From NCBI GenBank assembly GCA_946902875.1, contig OX336353.1, positions 19,171,151 to 19,235,150 on the forward strand: DNA of 64,000 bases. The letters are read 5' to 3'. The notes beneath the pieces are model-generated. The model saw only the letters and a list, made by a program, of their open reading frames with translations. It was not told the DNA's origin and ran no database searches. A program made the position numbers and the translations under genes. Every line of letters starts with the position of its first letter. The first letter of the stretch is position 1. This stretch comes from Nematopogon swammerdamellus (Eukaryota > Arthropoda > Insecta > Lepidoptera > Adelidae). Below, one piece after another: positions 21,590 to 32,509 of the stretch.

Positions 21590-21915
21590 GTCGAAGAAAC
21601 TTAGCGATCCCACGACGCCTTTAAGTAACCAAACAGAAATTATTTTTTAACTTTTTAAGGGTTGGTAATGGTTTTTTAAAATTTGTAATTAAACTTTTAT
21701 TTCAAGCTTTTTAAGAGATACATTTTTTTTATTACTTGATTACTTAGCTAAGAACCATCCCGATTAAACCCACTTTCTAATAAGAAAAACCGCATCCACG
21801 TAAGTCCATACATTTGGGAACTACGATGCCACAGACAGACAGACAGACAAACGGAGGCGTCAAACTTATAACAAGGGGTAAGTAAGTTTGACGCATCCGT
21901 TTGCGTCGGGGTTAA
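21590..21915 (-). mobile_element. Family P element, truncated
   Basis: Minus-strand copy: ACCCCGACGCAAACGG, GGCATCGTAGTTCCCAAATG, TTAATCGGGATGGTTCTTAG and one arm of the 3' palindrome (AGTTAAAAAATAATTTCTG). The second arm is missing. Confidence 0.7.
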
Positions 21916-22092
21916 AAAAGTTATAGTAACGAATGTTTACAACTGTACAATTTTCTCTGTCCGAGGTGATAATTCCAAAACAAAATGCTTAAAAATTCTA
22001 AAAAAAATAATTTGAAGGAGTCAATTTATGTTTAGGACAACGTGTCTTGTGCAGCGCGGCACGCACTGTGAACGGCAGCATGTAGAATGCAT

Positions 22093-22480
22093 ATAGAAGT
22101 TTCAATACTAACAATAAATCTGTAAGGGATGGTCATGGAGTAAGTTACTTTTTGTTTTATGAGATAACGCGTTTGTAGACTCTATGTATGTATGATACTA
22201 AAACTAAAATGACAATTTTTAGGAATCTTTTTCTTTATATATTTATGTTCCTCCCCTATCATCCGAATTCGATGAAACTTAGTACATGCACATTTAACTG
22301 TGACACAGGATAGGCTAAAATTCTCGCTAAAATTCAGTTTCGGTTACGCTAACATGTGGCTCTCATACAAACCGAATTTTTCCGCGCGCCGAAATTAAGG
22401 TACTGTTAGCGAGCTTACTTACTTTCTTCTTTTTAAATACGAATTTTACGCGAGCGAAGCCGCGGGCAAAAGCAAAAGTA
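22093..22480 (+). mobile_element. Helitron-like non-autonomous element
   Basis: Full family order: AATAAATCTGTAAGGGATGG, GTAAGTTACTTTTTG, AGACTCTATGTATGTATG, GGTTACGCTAACATGTGGC and GAAGCCGCGGGCAAAAGC. The terminal CTAG is altered to AAAAG. Confidence 0.7.
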
Positions 22481-22803
22481 TTTTCTAAAACTCTTAAGAA
22501 TGCCAACTCTTTCGACTTCTAGCTCTACGGCCCCGTCTCCCCGGCTGGCTATTACCTATTTTTTCCCCAAATTGGGCTACTTTGGTTCGTCTCTTTTGTT
22601 TTCAGACAAAAGCTGATTTCATACGTTGTTAGGTACAGATAGTGTTATTTTCTAACGCGCTCAGCGAATACATATTATTCTTATTCGTTTTCCGGGAAAC
22701 GGAATTATGCGAACGCTGCGCTTTGTCTGCTAAGGTGAAGGAGGGAGGAAAATACGATCAATTTGGTCGGGTGATTTCAGGATTTTGATAAAGAAATGCT
22801 GCT
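22481..22803. other. Unassigned sequence
   Basis: About 0.3 kb with no recognised feature. Confidence 0.45.
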
Positions 22804-23187
22804 TAAGGCGCGTAGTAACGCCACATGTGGATTTTTGAAAAAGTAGCCCGTGATAAATAGACCAATCTAAAGGCTAAAAACTACTGCAAAATATAGAACA
22901 ATTCTTTGTCTATCGATTACACGATTTTGGTTGTAAAACTTTATCATTTTTCTTAAAACTATACGGTAACAAAAATGTCGATTTTTTTCTTTCGCGTGAA
23001 CTTTGAAGACTTGAACTGAGAAACTAAAGAGAATTTGAATGGAATTTTTATAGCAAAATGACGCCATTTGTTATATTTATCGATCACACGCTTTTCAACG
23101 CTCTAATGCGTAGGATCGCTATTTATGAAAAAACTCCTTACGAAAACTACTACGTCTACATCCTTGGCGTTACTAGGCGCCTTTTTA
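22804..23187 (+). mobile_element. Family R retroposon
   Basis: TTAAGGCGCGTAGTAACGCC, ACATGTGGATTTTTGAAAAA, AAAACTACTGCAAAATATAG, AAAATGACGCCATTTG and TATTTATGAAAAAA match, in order, the copy at 43716-44073. There it has a poly-A tail and an 11-bp target duplication. An inverted scrap, GGCGTTACTAGGCGCC, follows at 23164-23180. No pol III boxes or coding frame are visible. Confidence 0.65.
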
Positions 23188-23308
23188 TTTTGAGACTCAT
23201 GATCGCTTCCACCAAGCTTTAGAGTGGCATTCCTCGTACATTTCACAAGATTTAACTGGCAGCTAAATGTTAGCCGATAGTGCTGAAATCGCATTTAGTG
23301 TAGCTAAA

Positions 23309-23427
23309 CTCAAATCAAAACAAACGTGCAGTTCGCATAATAAAGTTTTATGGCTCAATGAAGGGAATCTCCCTTCACTAAGCCATAAAATGTTGTTGTG
23401 CGAGCTGCACGTTTGTTTTGATTTGAG
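23309..23427. repeat. Long hairpin
   Basis: CTCAAATCAAAACAAACGTG with AGCCATAAAA-type inner arms folds back on CACGTTTGTTTTGATTTGAG, giving arms of about 55 bp around a GGGAATCTCCC centre. It resembles a small palindromic MITE. Confidence 0.85.
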
Positions 23428-23550
23428 AATAGTCCATCCGTGGCGAAAATTATTTTAAATTGTGCCCTTGCCACACATTAAGTGGAATAAAGTATATTAT
23501 TAAAATTTTAGTTTATTTTATCCTTAGTATTTCAGTAACTGTCATCAATA

Positions 23551-23690
23551 CTAATAATAAATCTGTAAGGGATGGTCATGGAGTAAGTTACTTTGTTTTA
23601 TGATATACTGCGTTTGTAGACTCTATGTATGATACTAAAACTAAATTGATGATTTTTGGAAATCTTTTCTGTATTTTTGTATGTTTCTCA
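23551..23690 (+). mobile_element. Helitron-like element, 5' part only
   Basis: Begins CTAATAATAAATCTGTAAGG and stops after TTTTTGTATGTTTCT, where a second copy starts at once, giving a tandem head-to-tail arrangement. Confidence 0.7.
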
Positions 23691-24060
23691 ATACTAATAA
23701 TAAATATGTAAGGGATGGTCATGGAGTAAGTTACTTTGTTTTATGAGATACTGCATAGGTAGACTCTATGTATGATACTAAAACAAAATTGATGAATTTT
23801 GGAAATATTTTCTATAAGTATGTATGTATGAAGGTTCCTCCTTCCTTGTAGGTTACTCTTAAACCGATTATCCGAATATTATGAAACTTAGTATAAGCAC
23901 ATTTGATTATACGGGATACAGGATAGGCTAAGTAAAATTTCGGTTACGCTATGTGGCTCTCATACAAACCGAATTGTTTCTGTTTGTATGAGAGCTGCCT
24001 TACCTCTTTCATCTTTTTAAATACGAATTTCACGTGAGTGAAGCCGCGAGCAAGAGATAG
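23691..24060 (+). mobile_element. Helitron-like element, full length
   Basis: ATACTAATAATAAATATGTA start, GATTATCCGAATATTATG, CGGTTACGCTATGTGGCTC, GAATTTCACGTGAGTGAAG and the diverged end CGCGAGCAAGAGATAG followed by T. Confidence 0.7.
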
Positions 24061-24109
24061 TATGTATATATATTTCTTTCCGCCACTCACCTATCCGTTT
24101 TCATACCCC

Positions 24110-24185
24110 AGTGGTATTCTGTCGTCAGACAGACGGACGGACACCTGATGTTATAACGGTCCAGGCCAACATCGCTTCGCTACGA
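24110..24185. mobile_element. Fragment of the AGGGTTCC-bounded repeat seen at 60565-61038
   Basis: CAGACAGACGGACGGACACC, TGATGTTATAACGGTCC and CCAACATCGCTTCGCTACG resemble the right end of that element (GACACCTGAC, ATAAGAGTTCCTGCCAGC). Confidence 0.5.
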
Positions 24186-24190
24186 AATCG

Positions 24191-24504
24191 TTAAAAATTT
24201 ATTCACCATGGAAAATATTTTTTTCGGACATGAACAAAAATATCATAATCTGACAACAAAAATATTTATTTTCAATGGAATGCGTTCGAAAATAAATATA
24301 CTAAATGGAAAGGATAGGATAACTCGTCGAGTACTTTCAACTCCACTCGTCTCAATGTCGGTGAGATTTTTCCTACATATTTTCCTTTTCTGTCGCTTCC
24401 GTTTTGAGGATGGATGCTTGAGGGCGTCGGCGCTGTGAGCTTTTGACATATTCTTATATATATTTGAAATTTTAAACATATATAATTGAAAAACTTTACA
24501 TTAC
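24191..24504. other. Unassigned sequence
   Basis: No recognised repeat. A 76-codon plus frame at 24208-24438 has no family resemblance. Confidence 0.45.
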
Positions 24505-24507
24505 CTA

Positions 24508-24592
24508 GTCCACCCGGTGTTATCGGCTGACATCACGGATGTTGTAGGTGATGTAGACAAGAGTTTCAGTTTCCAGAAAAAAAAACTTTACT
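24508..24592 (+). mobile_element. SINE tail T1 fragment
   Basis: CACCCGGTGTTATCGGCTGA, GGATGTTGTAGGTGATGTAG and GTTTCAGTTTCC with an A tail. Confidence 0.8.
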
Positions 24593-24752
24593 CTAAGGCT
24601 ATTCTGACTCAAAATATACACAATATTTATGTGTTATTATGGCCGATATAACAACAAATAATAATAAAAATAAGAAATGGTAAAAAAATTCACGGGGGTT
24701 ACCATAGAAGAAACTAAAAAAGTGTGCGCGCGCCATCTACCGAAAAGAGTAT

Positions 24753-25905
24753 CAGTCAGTCAATCAGTCAGCGTGTAAGCGTCCACTACATACGCCTCTC
24801 CAATTATCCTCCAGTCCTCCCGGCCTTCAGCGGTACGGAACCACTGATTTCCGCCGACGTACTTGATGTCGTCGTCCCACCTGGCGGGTGGTCTTCCCAC
24901 ACTCCGTTTTCCTGTCCACGGCCGCCAGTGTAGGACACGGTTACTCCAACGGTCGTCCTCTCTTCGGCTGACGTGCCCAGCCCATTGCCACTTGAGCTTA
25001 GCCACCCGGTATCCAATATCGACTACTTTGGTGCATCGGCGGATTGCCTCGTTACGCACCATATCACGTAGCGTTATTCCCAGCATGGCTCGCTCCATTG
25101 CTCACTGGGCAACTTTCAACCTTTGGACACACCGACCGTCAGCGTCCACGTTTCACACCCGTACGTCATAACCGGGAGGAGACACTGGTCATATGAGGAG
25201 CAACTGATCAAACAGTATTTTGTGTCGTGATCCTAGTTTCGAGAAATTAGCAAAAAACATGTGTCTTGAGAACTAAAAATCATAGAAAGATGATTTCTTT
25301 TGCTAATATATTTGTTTTAGCGAGTAGATTATGATGATAAAATAACACAATATCCCTTTCATTTCATAAATCAGTGTTTTTTTAATTATAATTTCAAACA
25401 TAATACTCTTTGATGCGATCTTTGATCCATTCCATAAGAGCAGGATACCCAAACGTAGGTGCTCATGCCGCCATCTTAACCTCAAAACTTAGGAACAAAA
25501 TACGATTTGACGCGGTCGCCAACATTCAATATTTTTTTAATAATAGTAATTTTTTTTTGACGTGAATTCTGTAAAAACACACATAAAGGAGCTATTGAGC
25601 TCTACCAAAATAAAGTTTTGCCGATTTTTTTTTAATAAATGCACAAAAGACTGTTTGATCTGTTGCTCCTCATATATACGGGTTTTTAAATTTTGCGGAA
25701 GATCAGACCTCAGGTCGAATTTTAACTTTCCGAAGGCAGCCCAACCCAGTTGAATTCATCTCTCGACCTCCTTTAGTAGACCTTGTCTACCAAGCCGCAG
25801 AATTTGACCGAGATATACGTACTCTTCAACCTGTTCGATCACTTCTCCGTCAATAACGTTTTGTCCTCCCGTCATAACCTCAGTCGCCATGACCTTGGTT
25901 TTGTC
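24753..25905 (-). mobile_element. RTE-type LINE, 5'-truncated, itself interrupted
   Basis: Minus-strand copy flanked by a 13-bp direct repeat CCGAAAAGAGTAT (24740-24752 and 25906-25918). From 25905 the protein reads DKTKVMATEV, VEEYVYLGQI, GWAAFGKLKFDLRSDLP and LKTRIYDQ, then after the inner insertion resumes and ends near KRSVGRPPARWDDDIKYVGG and a (CTGA)n tail. These are the end of the reverse transcriptase domain and the C-terminus of an RTE-type ORF. The YVYLGQ and GWAAFGKL motifs are typical. In-frame stops and the insertion make it dead. Confidence 0.85.
25195..25671. mobile_element. Inverted-repeat DNA element inside the RTE
   Basis: GAGGAGCAACTGATCAAACAG at the left end reappears inverted as CTGTTTGATCTGTTGCTCCTC at the right, one mismatch over about 21 bp. 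ATAT flanks both sides (25191-25194 and 25672-25675). Removing it restores the RTE phrase CCCGTATATATGACCAGTG. The interior is A+T-rich with no transposase, as in a MITE. Confidence 0.8.
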
Positions 25906-26356
25906 CCGAAAAGAGTATGAAGAATAGAATTAGATATAGAATTGATCGAATGATGAATTTTAACTAATATGAAGCATTTCTTAAATACGCGATAAATGGC
26001 GTGGGTTGGCGCTGACCAAGACATGGCGATACGGAACCCTCGGTGCGCGAGTTCGACTCGTACTTGGCCGGTTTTATCAAGTTCTAAGGCGGCCTCATCT
26101 CTTAAAGATATTTCTTCCAGAGAAACTTTTATACGTGCATACTAATGTGGTTATTGGTCATATAAAGTCCAACTTACTGTGGTAATACCGTCCCCTAAAC
26201 TACCATCCACGCTATTAACCCTTTGACCCTTCCGGACTCACCAATGCGGGACAACTAAAAACTTTTATACCCGACCTTCAGGGCGAGGCCCTTAAAGGGA
26301 AGTACGGATGTAGGGGCGCCGGCAAAGAAATTCACACATCAGAAAAGCCATTGTAA

Positions 26357-26878
<522 letters not shown>

Positions 26879-26934
26879 AATGAACATTAAAATTAAAATT
26901 AAATTGAAATATAATTTAATGCACAAAAAGTGAC

Positions 26935-28054
26935 AAAGGGCGGACTTTAAAGCCTAAAGGCATTATCTGCCAGTCACACCTGGGATTGTGAGTAGGGTAG
27001 ATAGTGCGATAGTAGGTAGGTAGTGCGCAAAATTAAATGAGAGAAAAAAAAAATTTTTTTAAGAGTATAAAAATAAACAATAAAACATAAATAATAATAA
27101 TGACATACAACTAAATACATTCAGGTTCAAAGTAAATACATATAAACAACTGCGACAGAGATATTATAATATAATTTCGTCTTCATGCACTTTTTTCATC
27201 TCTCAGACAAGTCGATGCCTTTTCTTCACTAGTTTTAATTCTATGGAAGCCGGCATTAAGAGGAGCGGTGGCTTAGAGAAAATCCACGAATTTCGCGCGA
27301 ATTCTTTGCGCGAACAATAGCGCGAATAATAATAAATAACGAACGAAGCGGGGCGCGGCGCGAGCGATGTACGTGTACCAGTGTACACCTCGCCTGTAGT
27401 CGCCCGCGTCTAGTGTTGTACGTACCTAGGGGGCCGATGAAGAACTTGGGGAGCAAAGCAAGCAAGAAATTGTGGCACAATGCGTCTCTCGACCTCTCGA
27501 TTTTGTCCTATAGAATTAGTTTAGCATGTATTATTTTTAGGTTAAACATTACATACTGCTGCCATATGCTGAGTTTTATTTAAATAAATTAACACAAAAC
27601 AGCAATTATTATTAAAAAAATTACAAAAAATTTATTCAGTTCTAAAATTCGCAAACAAATAATCTGTTATCATCACAACCGGTGACCACAACGAGGATTT
27701 TATTAAATCCTAATGTAAACTCAAAACCAAAATGTAAAAAAGGAGTCATAAACGAAGTCGTTCCGTGCTTGACCAAATTATATTTTTTTCCCGCTGTAGG
27801 TACTAGGTGGATTGTGAATTTCGAATCGCTTCTCATTGATCGGAACCACATAAATATGGAAACATAGTTTTGTTACAGCTCCAGATATGAGGCGATCGAA
27901 ATTCGGCTTCGGAAGCTGCAGTGGCAATTTTTCATTTCACTAGTTTTCGCTGCGTCCTACCATTCAGGTGTAGATTTTGTGTTCATTTGGACGCAGACGT
28001 CTCGCTTGTGGTTTTTTTGAGCAGAATTAATGGACAGTTTTTTTTCCATACCTC
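26935..28054. other. Unassigned sequence with a G+C-rich patch
   Basis: GGGCGGACTTTAAAGCC and GGCATTATCTGCCAGTCAC at 26938-26977 look like a widespread lepidopteran repeat phrase. The segment 27250-27470 is unusually rich in CG (GCGGGGCGCGGCGCGAGCG) and has two overlapping minus frames without family resemblance. The rest is A+T-rich. Confidence 0.45.
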
Positions 28055-28140
28055 AAACGAGGAAAAAAAAACGGAACCCTTATAGGATCACTCTTGTGTC
28101 TGTCGGTCTGTCTGTCTGTCTGTCCGTCTGTCACAGCTCA
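28055..28140 (+). mobile_element. AGGGTTCC-family fragment with TCTG run
   Basis: CGGAACCCTTATAGGATCAC followed by TGTCTGTCTGTCTGTCC and TCACAG resembles the left end of the element at 60565. Confidence 0.55.
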
Positions 28141-28387
28141 TTTTCTCCGACTCTACTATCTACTGGACAAAAATGTTGAAATTTGGTAGATTCTTATTAC
28201 AGGTTTGATGACACAATAAATATATTTTAATTTTCTATATTTTTTTTTATGTTTACTTGCATAGTTTATAAAATATTAAAGAAAATATACAAAAACCGAG
28301 CGTTCCTCCCCTCCCCCTTGTCTCCGTAACTAATGAGTCTAAAATTTAAAAGAAATTGGAAATAAATAAAGTAAAATTAATGTTTTA

Positions 28388-28447
28388 TGTTTTCCTGTAA
28401 ATTATAAAAGAAGCTCTAAAGGCCTCTTTTATAATTTACAAGAAAAC
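28388..28447. repeat. Hairpin with arms of about 25 bp
   Basis: GTTTTCCTGTAAATTATAAA folds on TTTATAATTTACAAGAAAAC around a CTCTAAAGG loop, with one mismatch. Confidence 0.85.
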
Positions 28448-28448
28448 A

Positions 28449-28856
28449 TTTTTTTTATGTAATCCGGTATGGGTGGCTGAGTTGGAGGGGCCAAAGCGCA
28501 TGCTCCGACAAGCCAATATCACCTCCGAGAAGGTAGGTGCCATACCGGAGACTTCCCTGGATTGCTGGCTATACTGGACTAGAGGAGAACACAACCGAGG
28601 TTGCTATGCGGCCATCTTACATCCAGTACGGTGGTACCAACCCAGTCGGCTACAAATTGAGCCTACGACCTAGTAAGGGGCAAGGGAAGGGACCTACAGT
28701 TTTACACCGGCTCCGAACGGTGAAGCAGCAGGTGTAGGTATGCACGTAAATTTTTTCGTCAGAAAAAACTCATTGGTACACGCCGTCGGGATTCGAACCG
28801 CGGACCTCTCGCATGAGAAGCCGATGCCCAAACCACTCGGCCACCCGCCACATAAA
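28449..28856 (-). mobile_element. Full-length SINE H3-core-T2
   Basis: On the minus strand the element opens with a tRNA-like head (28783-28856). It then has the core AACTGTAGGTCCCTTCCC, ACTAGGTCGTAGGCTC and TTGGTACCACCGTACTGGAT, then GTGTTCTCCTCTAGTCCAG, CCGGTATGGCACCTAC and the T2 end ACCGGATTACATAAAA. It is the only T2 SINE here with its head intact and serves as reference for those at 41066 and 47880. Confidence 0.85.
28783..28856 (-). other. tRNA-like pol III promoter head (H3) of the SINE
   Basis: A box TGGCCGAGTGG and B box GGTTCGAATCC are both intact and spaced as in a tRNA gene. The acceptor ends (GGCGGGT versus GGCGTGTA) do not pair and no CCA-adjacent discriminator pattern fits, so this is a SINE head rather than a working tRNA gene. 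Confidence 0.75.
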
Positions 28857-29085
28857 CTAAATTCTTAAAAAGTTCTCACGAAAAACGGATTGTTTTATGG
28901 ATATTGCACGGATATTGATATTATAATCAATCGATTAGGTTCAGACGGGTCAATATTCATGTTCATAAAGGTACGTAAGTGCACTAGATTAATGAAGAGT
29001 TGTGTGTATTAATTGATTTAAAATTGTGCTAATTTATAAATAAGTGTGCTAATTTATAATTTATAAATATAAATAAGTTAAGAAC

Positions 29086-29325
29086 GCATCGCTTTTCGAA
29101 ATCGTTCCCGCGTCGTACGGCGAAAATACGTAACGGTCTTCCGAAGAGTGTGTTCCCTGCTACCTATAACCTGGAGCTCTTTAAAAGGCGTGTTATTAAA
29201 TTAGAGAACGACCGTTTTGTCCGCCTTGTAGTTGACATGGCGCCTCTGTGAGCGCGGTTTCGAGGAGTCGAGGAGGCTGTGCCTTAACGTCTTTTGAATT
29301 TTTGGGCACAGCCCGGTTGTCCATA
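29086..29325 (+). mobile_element. LINE-B-related 3' end, diverged
   Basis: GTCTTCCGAAGAGTGTGTTC and CTGGAGCTCTTTAAAAGGCG correspond to the L-P-x-S-V-F and LELFKRR parts of the CR1/Jockey C-terminus. The 3' end reads GCACAGCCCGGTTGTCCATAAAAAAA. It is a separate subfamily from the copies at 952 and 35560. Confidence 0.65.
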
Positions 29326-29654
29326 AAAAAAGTAATAATTAAATCATTAACTAAATACAATAATTCTAAACTAAAACATATCTTGTTATGTCTTGTTGGT
29401 GCAACCCGCCCTAAGTAAAGCTTCTTCGATATCATACGACTGCCACTTGAAGCAAATCACCGAAAAGCGAGTAACTTCACCGATGTGTTCAAGGCTCTCA
29501 ATATTTTATCATCGTCTTTCTGTCTGTATGCTTACGGCGTTTTTGCTAAAAGCATAGGCGGTAAGCTGCGTTCACACTGCCGCGAGCGAGCAGCGAACAT
29601 TGACTTTCGAATGTTACATTTTTGCACGATTCCGCTCGCGTTAAAAGTTGATTA
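29326..29654. other. Unassigned sequence
   Basis: About 0.33 kb, no recognised feature. Confidence 0.45.
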
Positions 29655-29690
29655 CATTTCAATCGTGTCAGTTTCCATAAAAAAAAATTT
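29655..29690 (+). mobile_element. SINE tail T1 terminal scrap
   Basis: ATCGTGTCAGTTTCCATAAAAAAA only. Confidence 0.65.
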
Positions 29691-29799
29691 GATGCGAATG
29701 ACATTTTTCACCGACTACCATCACACCTGAATTTTATTAGTATTACTACTAGTTTCCACATTCAAGTCCTTACATTGCACTAAATACGACTCTCAAACA

Positions 29800-29935
29800 T
29801 TCAAACTTCAAAGGTTAACTGGAAGAAATATCTGTAAGGTTGAAGTCCACCTTTATACTTCATGAAAATTAATACATCGCTCTTGTTTCTGTAAAATTAT
29901 TTTCGAGCAATAAAGTATTTCTGTCTAACGATCTA
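29800..29935 (+). mobile_element. Retroposon 3' tail of the GGAAGAAAT...CAATAAAG type
   Basis: GGTTAACTGGAAGAAATATC, AGTCCACCTTTATACTTCATG and GCAATAAAGTATTTCTGTC match, in order, the tails at 43072 and, inverted, at 49560. It is probably the 3' end of another LINE. Confidence 0.65.
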
Positions 29936-30027
29936 TGTATGACAATTATTACAATTTAAATAGCTTATAAAATTACCTAAAACTATTTAAAATTAACCAA
30001 TACATCCTATTCTATCAACTACACACA

Positions 30028-30278
30028 CGTCCCTTCCCTTCTTACCTTACTAGGTGGTAGGGTTTATCCAAGCCGGGTTGGTACCACCGCACTGAGCGAA
30101 ACGTCAGTCGAAACGGCTATGTAAATAGTTCGTGTTTTCCGTCCAGTTCAGTGTAGCCGACATGAAATGAAGGGAAGCACTGACATGGCACCTAGTTCAT
30201 CCGGTGTTATGGCCTGACATCACGAATGTTGTAGGTGATGCAGCCAATCGTGTCAGTTTCCATAAAAAAAATAAAACT
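30028..30278 (+). mobile_element. SINE core-T1, head lost
   Basis: Begins GTCCCTTCCCTTCTTACC, then ACTAGGTGGTAGGGTTTATC, CGGCTATGTAAATAG, the T1 tail and its poly-A. Confidence 0.85.
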
Positions 30279-30690
30279 GTGGACAGCCGAAAGTACACAT
30301 GAATTTTCGAATCGCCTGATTGAACATTAATTTCCTTTTAACAAAAAAAAAAATAATAATAAATTAAAAAAAAACCTACAATCAAAATATAATGGGATGG
30401 CCCATTTGAACGCGGCTCAACCACCCTTCTGGCCGTACTTCACTTCTTACGTTTAATAAATCGTATAAAATTACAGAAAAAATATCGTAAAGCGAGAAGG
30501 GACGGCCATAAACCTCGAAATAATCCGAAAAACTGAATAAAACTCACGATTTATCGCGTATTTACTTGGTTTTGTTTATTCGCGCGCGAAACTCAATCAT
30601 TTTAAGCTTTTTTCTCTGGACCATTAGGCCTTCCCGCCCTCAAGGTTAGCAGGGTACATATTTTTTTATAGACTTACTTTTAATCGCGGT
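30279..30690. other. Unassigned A+T-rich sequence
   Basis: No recognised feature in about 0.4 kb. Confidence 0.45.
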
Positions 30691-30693
30691 TTC

Positions 30694-31025
30694 GAACTTT
30701 CATTTTTTTTTTTTTTTATTGAAACTGACACGGTTGGCTACATCACCTACAACATCCGTGATGTCAGCCCATAACACCGGGTGAACTTAGTGCCACGTCA
30801 GCCTTCCCTTCGGTCTTGCCGGCTACACTGAACTGGACGGAAAACACAAACTATTTACATAGCCGTTTCGACCGACCTTTCATTCAGTGCGGTGGTACCA
30901 ACCCGGGCGGGTTAAACCCTACCACCTAGTAATATAAGGGAATCATATCCCTTAGTCGCCTTTTACGACATACACGGGGAGAGATGCAGTGGGGCTATTC
31001 TTTTAAAGTACCGGCCCCACACGGT
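30694..31025 (-). mobile_element. SINE H2-core-T1, full length
   Basis: Minus strand from CCGTGTGGGGCCGGTACTTT (31025) through GGCGACTAAGGGATATGATT, the core, CGGTCGAAACGGCTATG, and the T1 tail to a long poly-A at 30699-30718. Confidence 0.9.
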
Positions 31026-31246
31026 TTCATACTGAATAATATTTATTATTCAAGCAAGACACAAAACACTATAATTTTAGCTTTAGTAAATGTTATTACT
31101 TAAGTAAATTTTAAGGTCTGTCCTACTCTGAAGTGATTGATTATATAGGGGTGGAGTAGTATTCGGCCAGATTTAGATTTTCGGCGATATTTTATATTAT
31201 TTATTAATTTAAGACATGGGGTTGTATATTTTAAGAGGAATCGCGA

Positions 31247-31600
31247 CATATGGCACCGAGACACCTATATGATGTCTAACGACGCCCATGGTTATTCTGT
31301 CACCATGCGGAAGATGAGATTGCCAAGCCGACCTGATATGTGCCTATCCACGTCTTGAAGGACCCGAGACTGTACTTGGGGGGAAATATATGCGCAGGGA
31401 GAGCGTTCGGGAGTTTACCAGTTCTGTGGAGGAAAGATCTGCAGAACCGATTGGTACGCATCCGCGGTAAGTCCAGCGTGTAGGGATGCAATCCCTGTCC
31501 AGTACGCCATGTGCGGAGGTGGAAAATAGGACGGCAGTATCGCATCAAACTGCTCCTCCGAGCTCTCCCTATGGAATAAGCGATAGAACACATTTAGGGC
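31247..31600 (-). mobile_element. LINE-A 3' end, longer ORF2 C-terminus
   Basis: The minus-strand frame includes PIFHLRTWRTGQGLHPYTL, LPRMRTNRFCRSFLHRTGK and FPPKYSLGSFK, after which a frameshift follows. Upstream, GAGAGCTCGGAGGAGCAG marks the S-S-E-E-x-F region also seen at 41885 and 48690. Confidence 0.8.
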
Positions 31601-32509
31601 GCCGACATTCCTCAGTGCAAATGTAAAGATAAAGACATGAAGTTATGACTTTCGGAATGACCTGAAGTTGATATGATCATATAAAATATATATGTTTTTA
31701 AATATCTCGTAGTTGACGTTGTTTTTGTTGTACTTTATTTTAAAATGCGAAACTTTGTAATTGGCTTTCCTATTTGTAATTGTTAATTTTTAAAATATCC
31801 ATATGTATTAGCTGTTAAGTTTCCTTGATCCATAAATAAATAAATAAATTCTCAAAGAAATATAAATATTCTCAAGCATTCTGTCTAATTTATTTAAAAT
31901 CTAAAATTATTAATAACACATACATGAGATATGTACACTAAATAGCTAAGTTAATTGTCTCAACATAAGCTTCAAGAATGAAATAACTCCTTCTTAAAAA
32001 ATATCCCGGAATTTTCAATAGGACGCAGGAAGACTTCTAAAATTAAACGACCAATGGCTCCATATTTTCCCAAGAGAAAAATCAAAGGCGGTTCCACGGA
32101 CAAAAGGGAAAATCTCAATATGAAAAGCCAAATCCTTGCTCGCGATACCGCTTACGAAGGATAAAGAACAAGAATCCGTTCCAACCACTGTTCATATGAG
32201 TCATATTCTTTGATGGGTGTTCCATAAAAATATATGAGCAATTCTGAGGCCGGGGCACTCGATTAGAATAAGTCAGACTGTCCATTTGCCTAACCTGTTT
32301 GTGGAATTTGAAGGGATTTTGAGAGAAAGGAAAAACGATTAAGGGAATTTTTATATTGTGTTAATATCAATAAATGCGGCCGCAGTGATGGTGATTGTGG
32401 TTGAATCACAAGAGATTGAAATTGAACCTACAGAACAGAGGGTCTGCCATAATAATTTTTATGAACCTGAATGGTTGGCTACATTATATTGTTTTCTTTA
32501 TGCATTTCG
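31601..32509. other. Unassigned sequence ending one retroposon tail
   Basis: A segment ending CTTGATCCATAAATAAATAA at 31850 looks like the 3' tail of a LINE with an AAAT repeat. The rest of this 0.9 kb is unrecognised. Confidence 0.45.

Larger units (their letters stand above)
24608..26075 (+). mobile_element. Family G element split by a nested RTE
   Basis: The left part (24608-24752) runs through GGCCGATATAACAACAAATA to GCGCCATCTACCGAAAAG. The right part resumes at 25906 and runs through ATGAAGCATTTC to GATACGGAACCCTCGG and GCGCGAGTTCGACTCG. The two parts join cleanly when the insertion and one copy of CCGAAAAGAGTAT are removed. Confidence 0.85.

Noticed and set aside
22804..23187. DNA transposon with AAGGCG-CTAGTAACGCC inverted ends
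   Set aside because: The second copy at 43716 has a poly-A tail and an 11-bp duplication, which fit a retroposon; the inverted scrap at 23164 is probably a separate piece.
28783..28856. A possible tRNA gene
   Set aside because: A and B boxes are intact, but the acceptor stem does not pair and the sequence is the head of a full SINE with core, T2 tail and poly-A.
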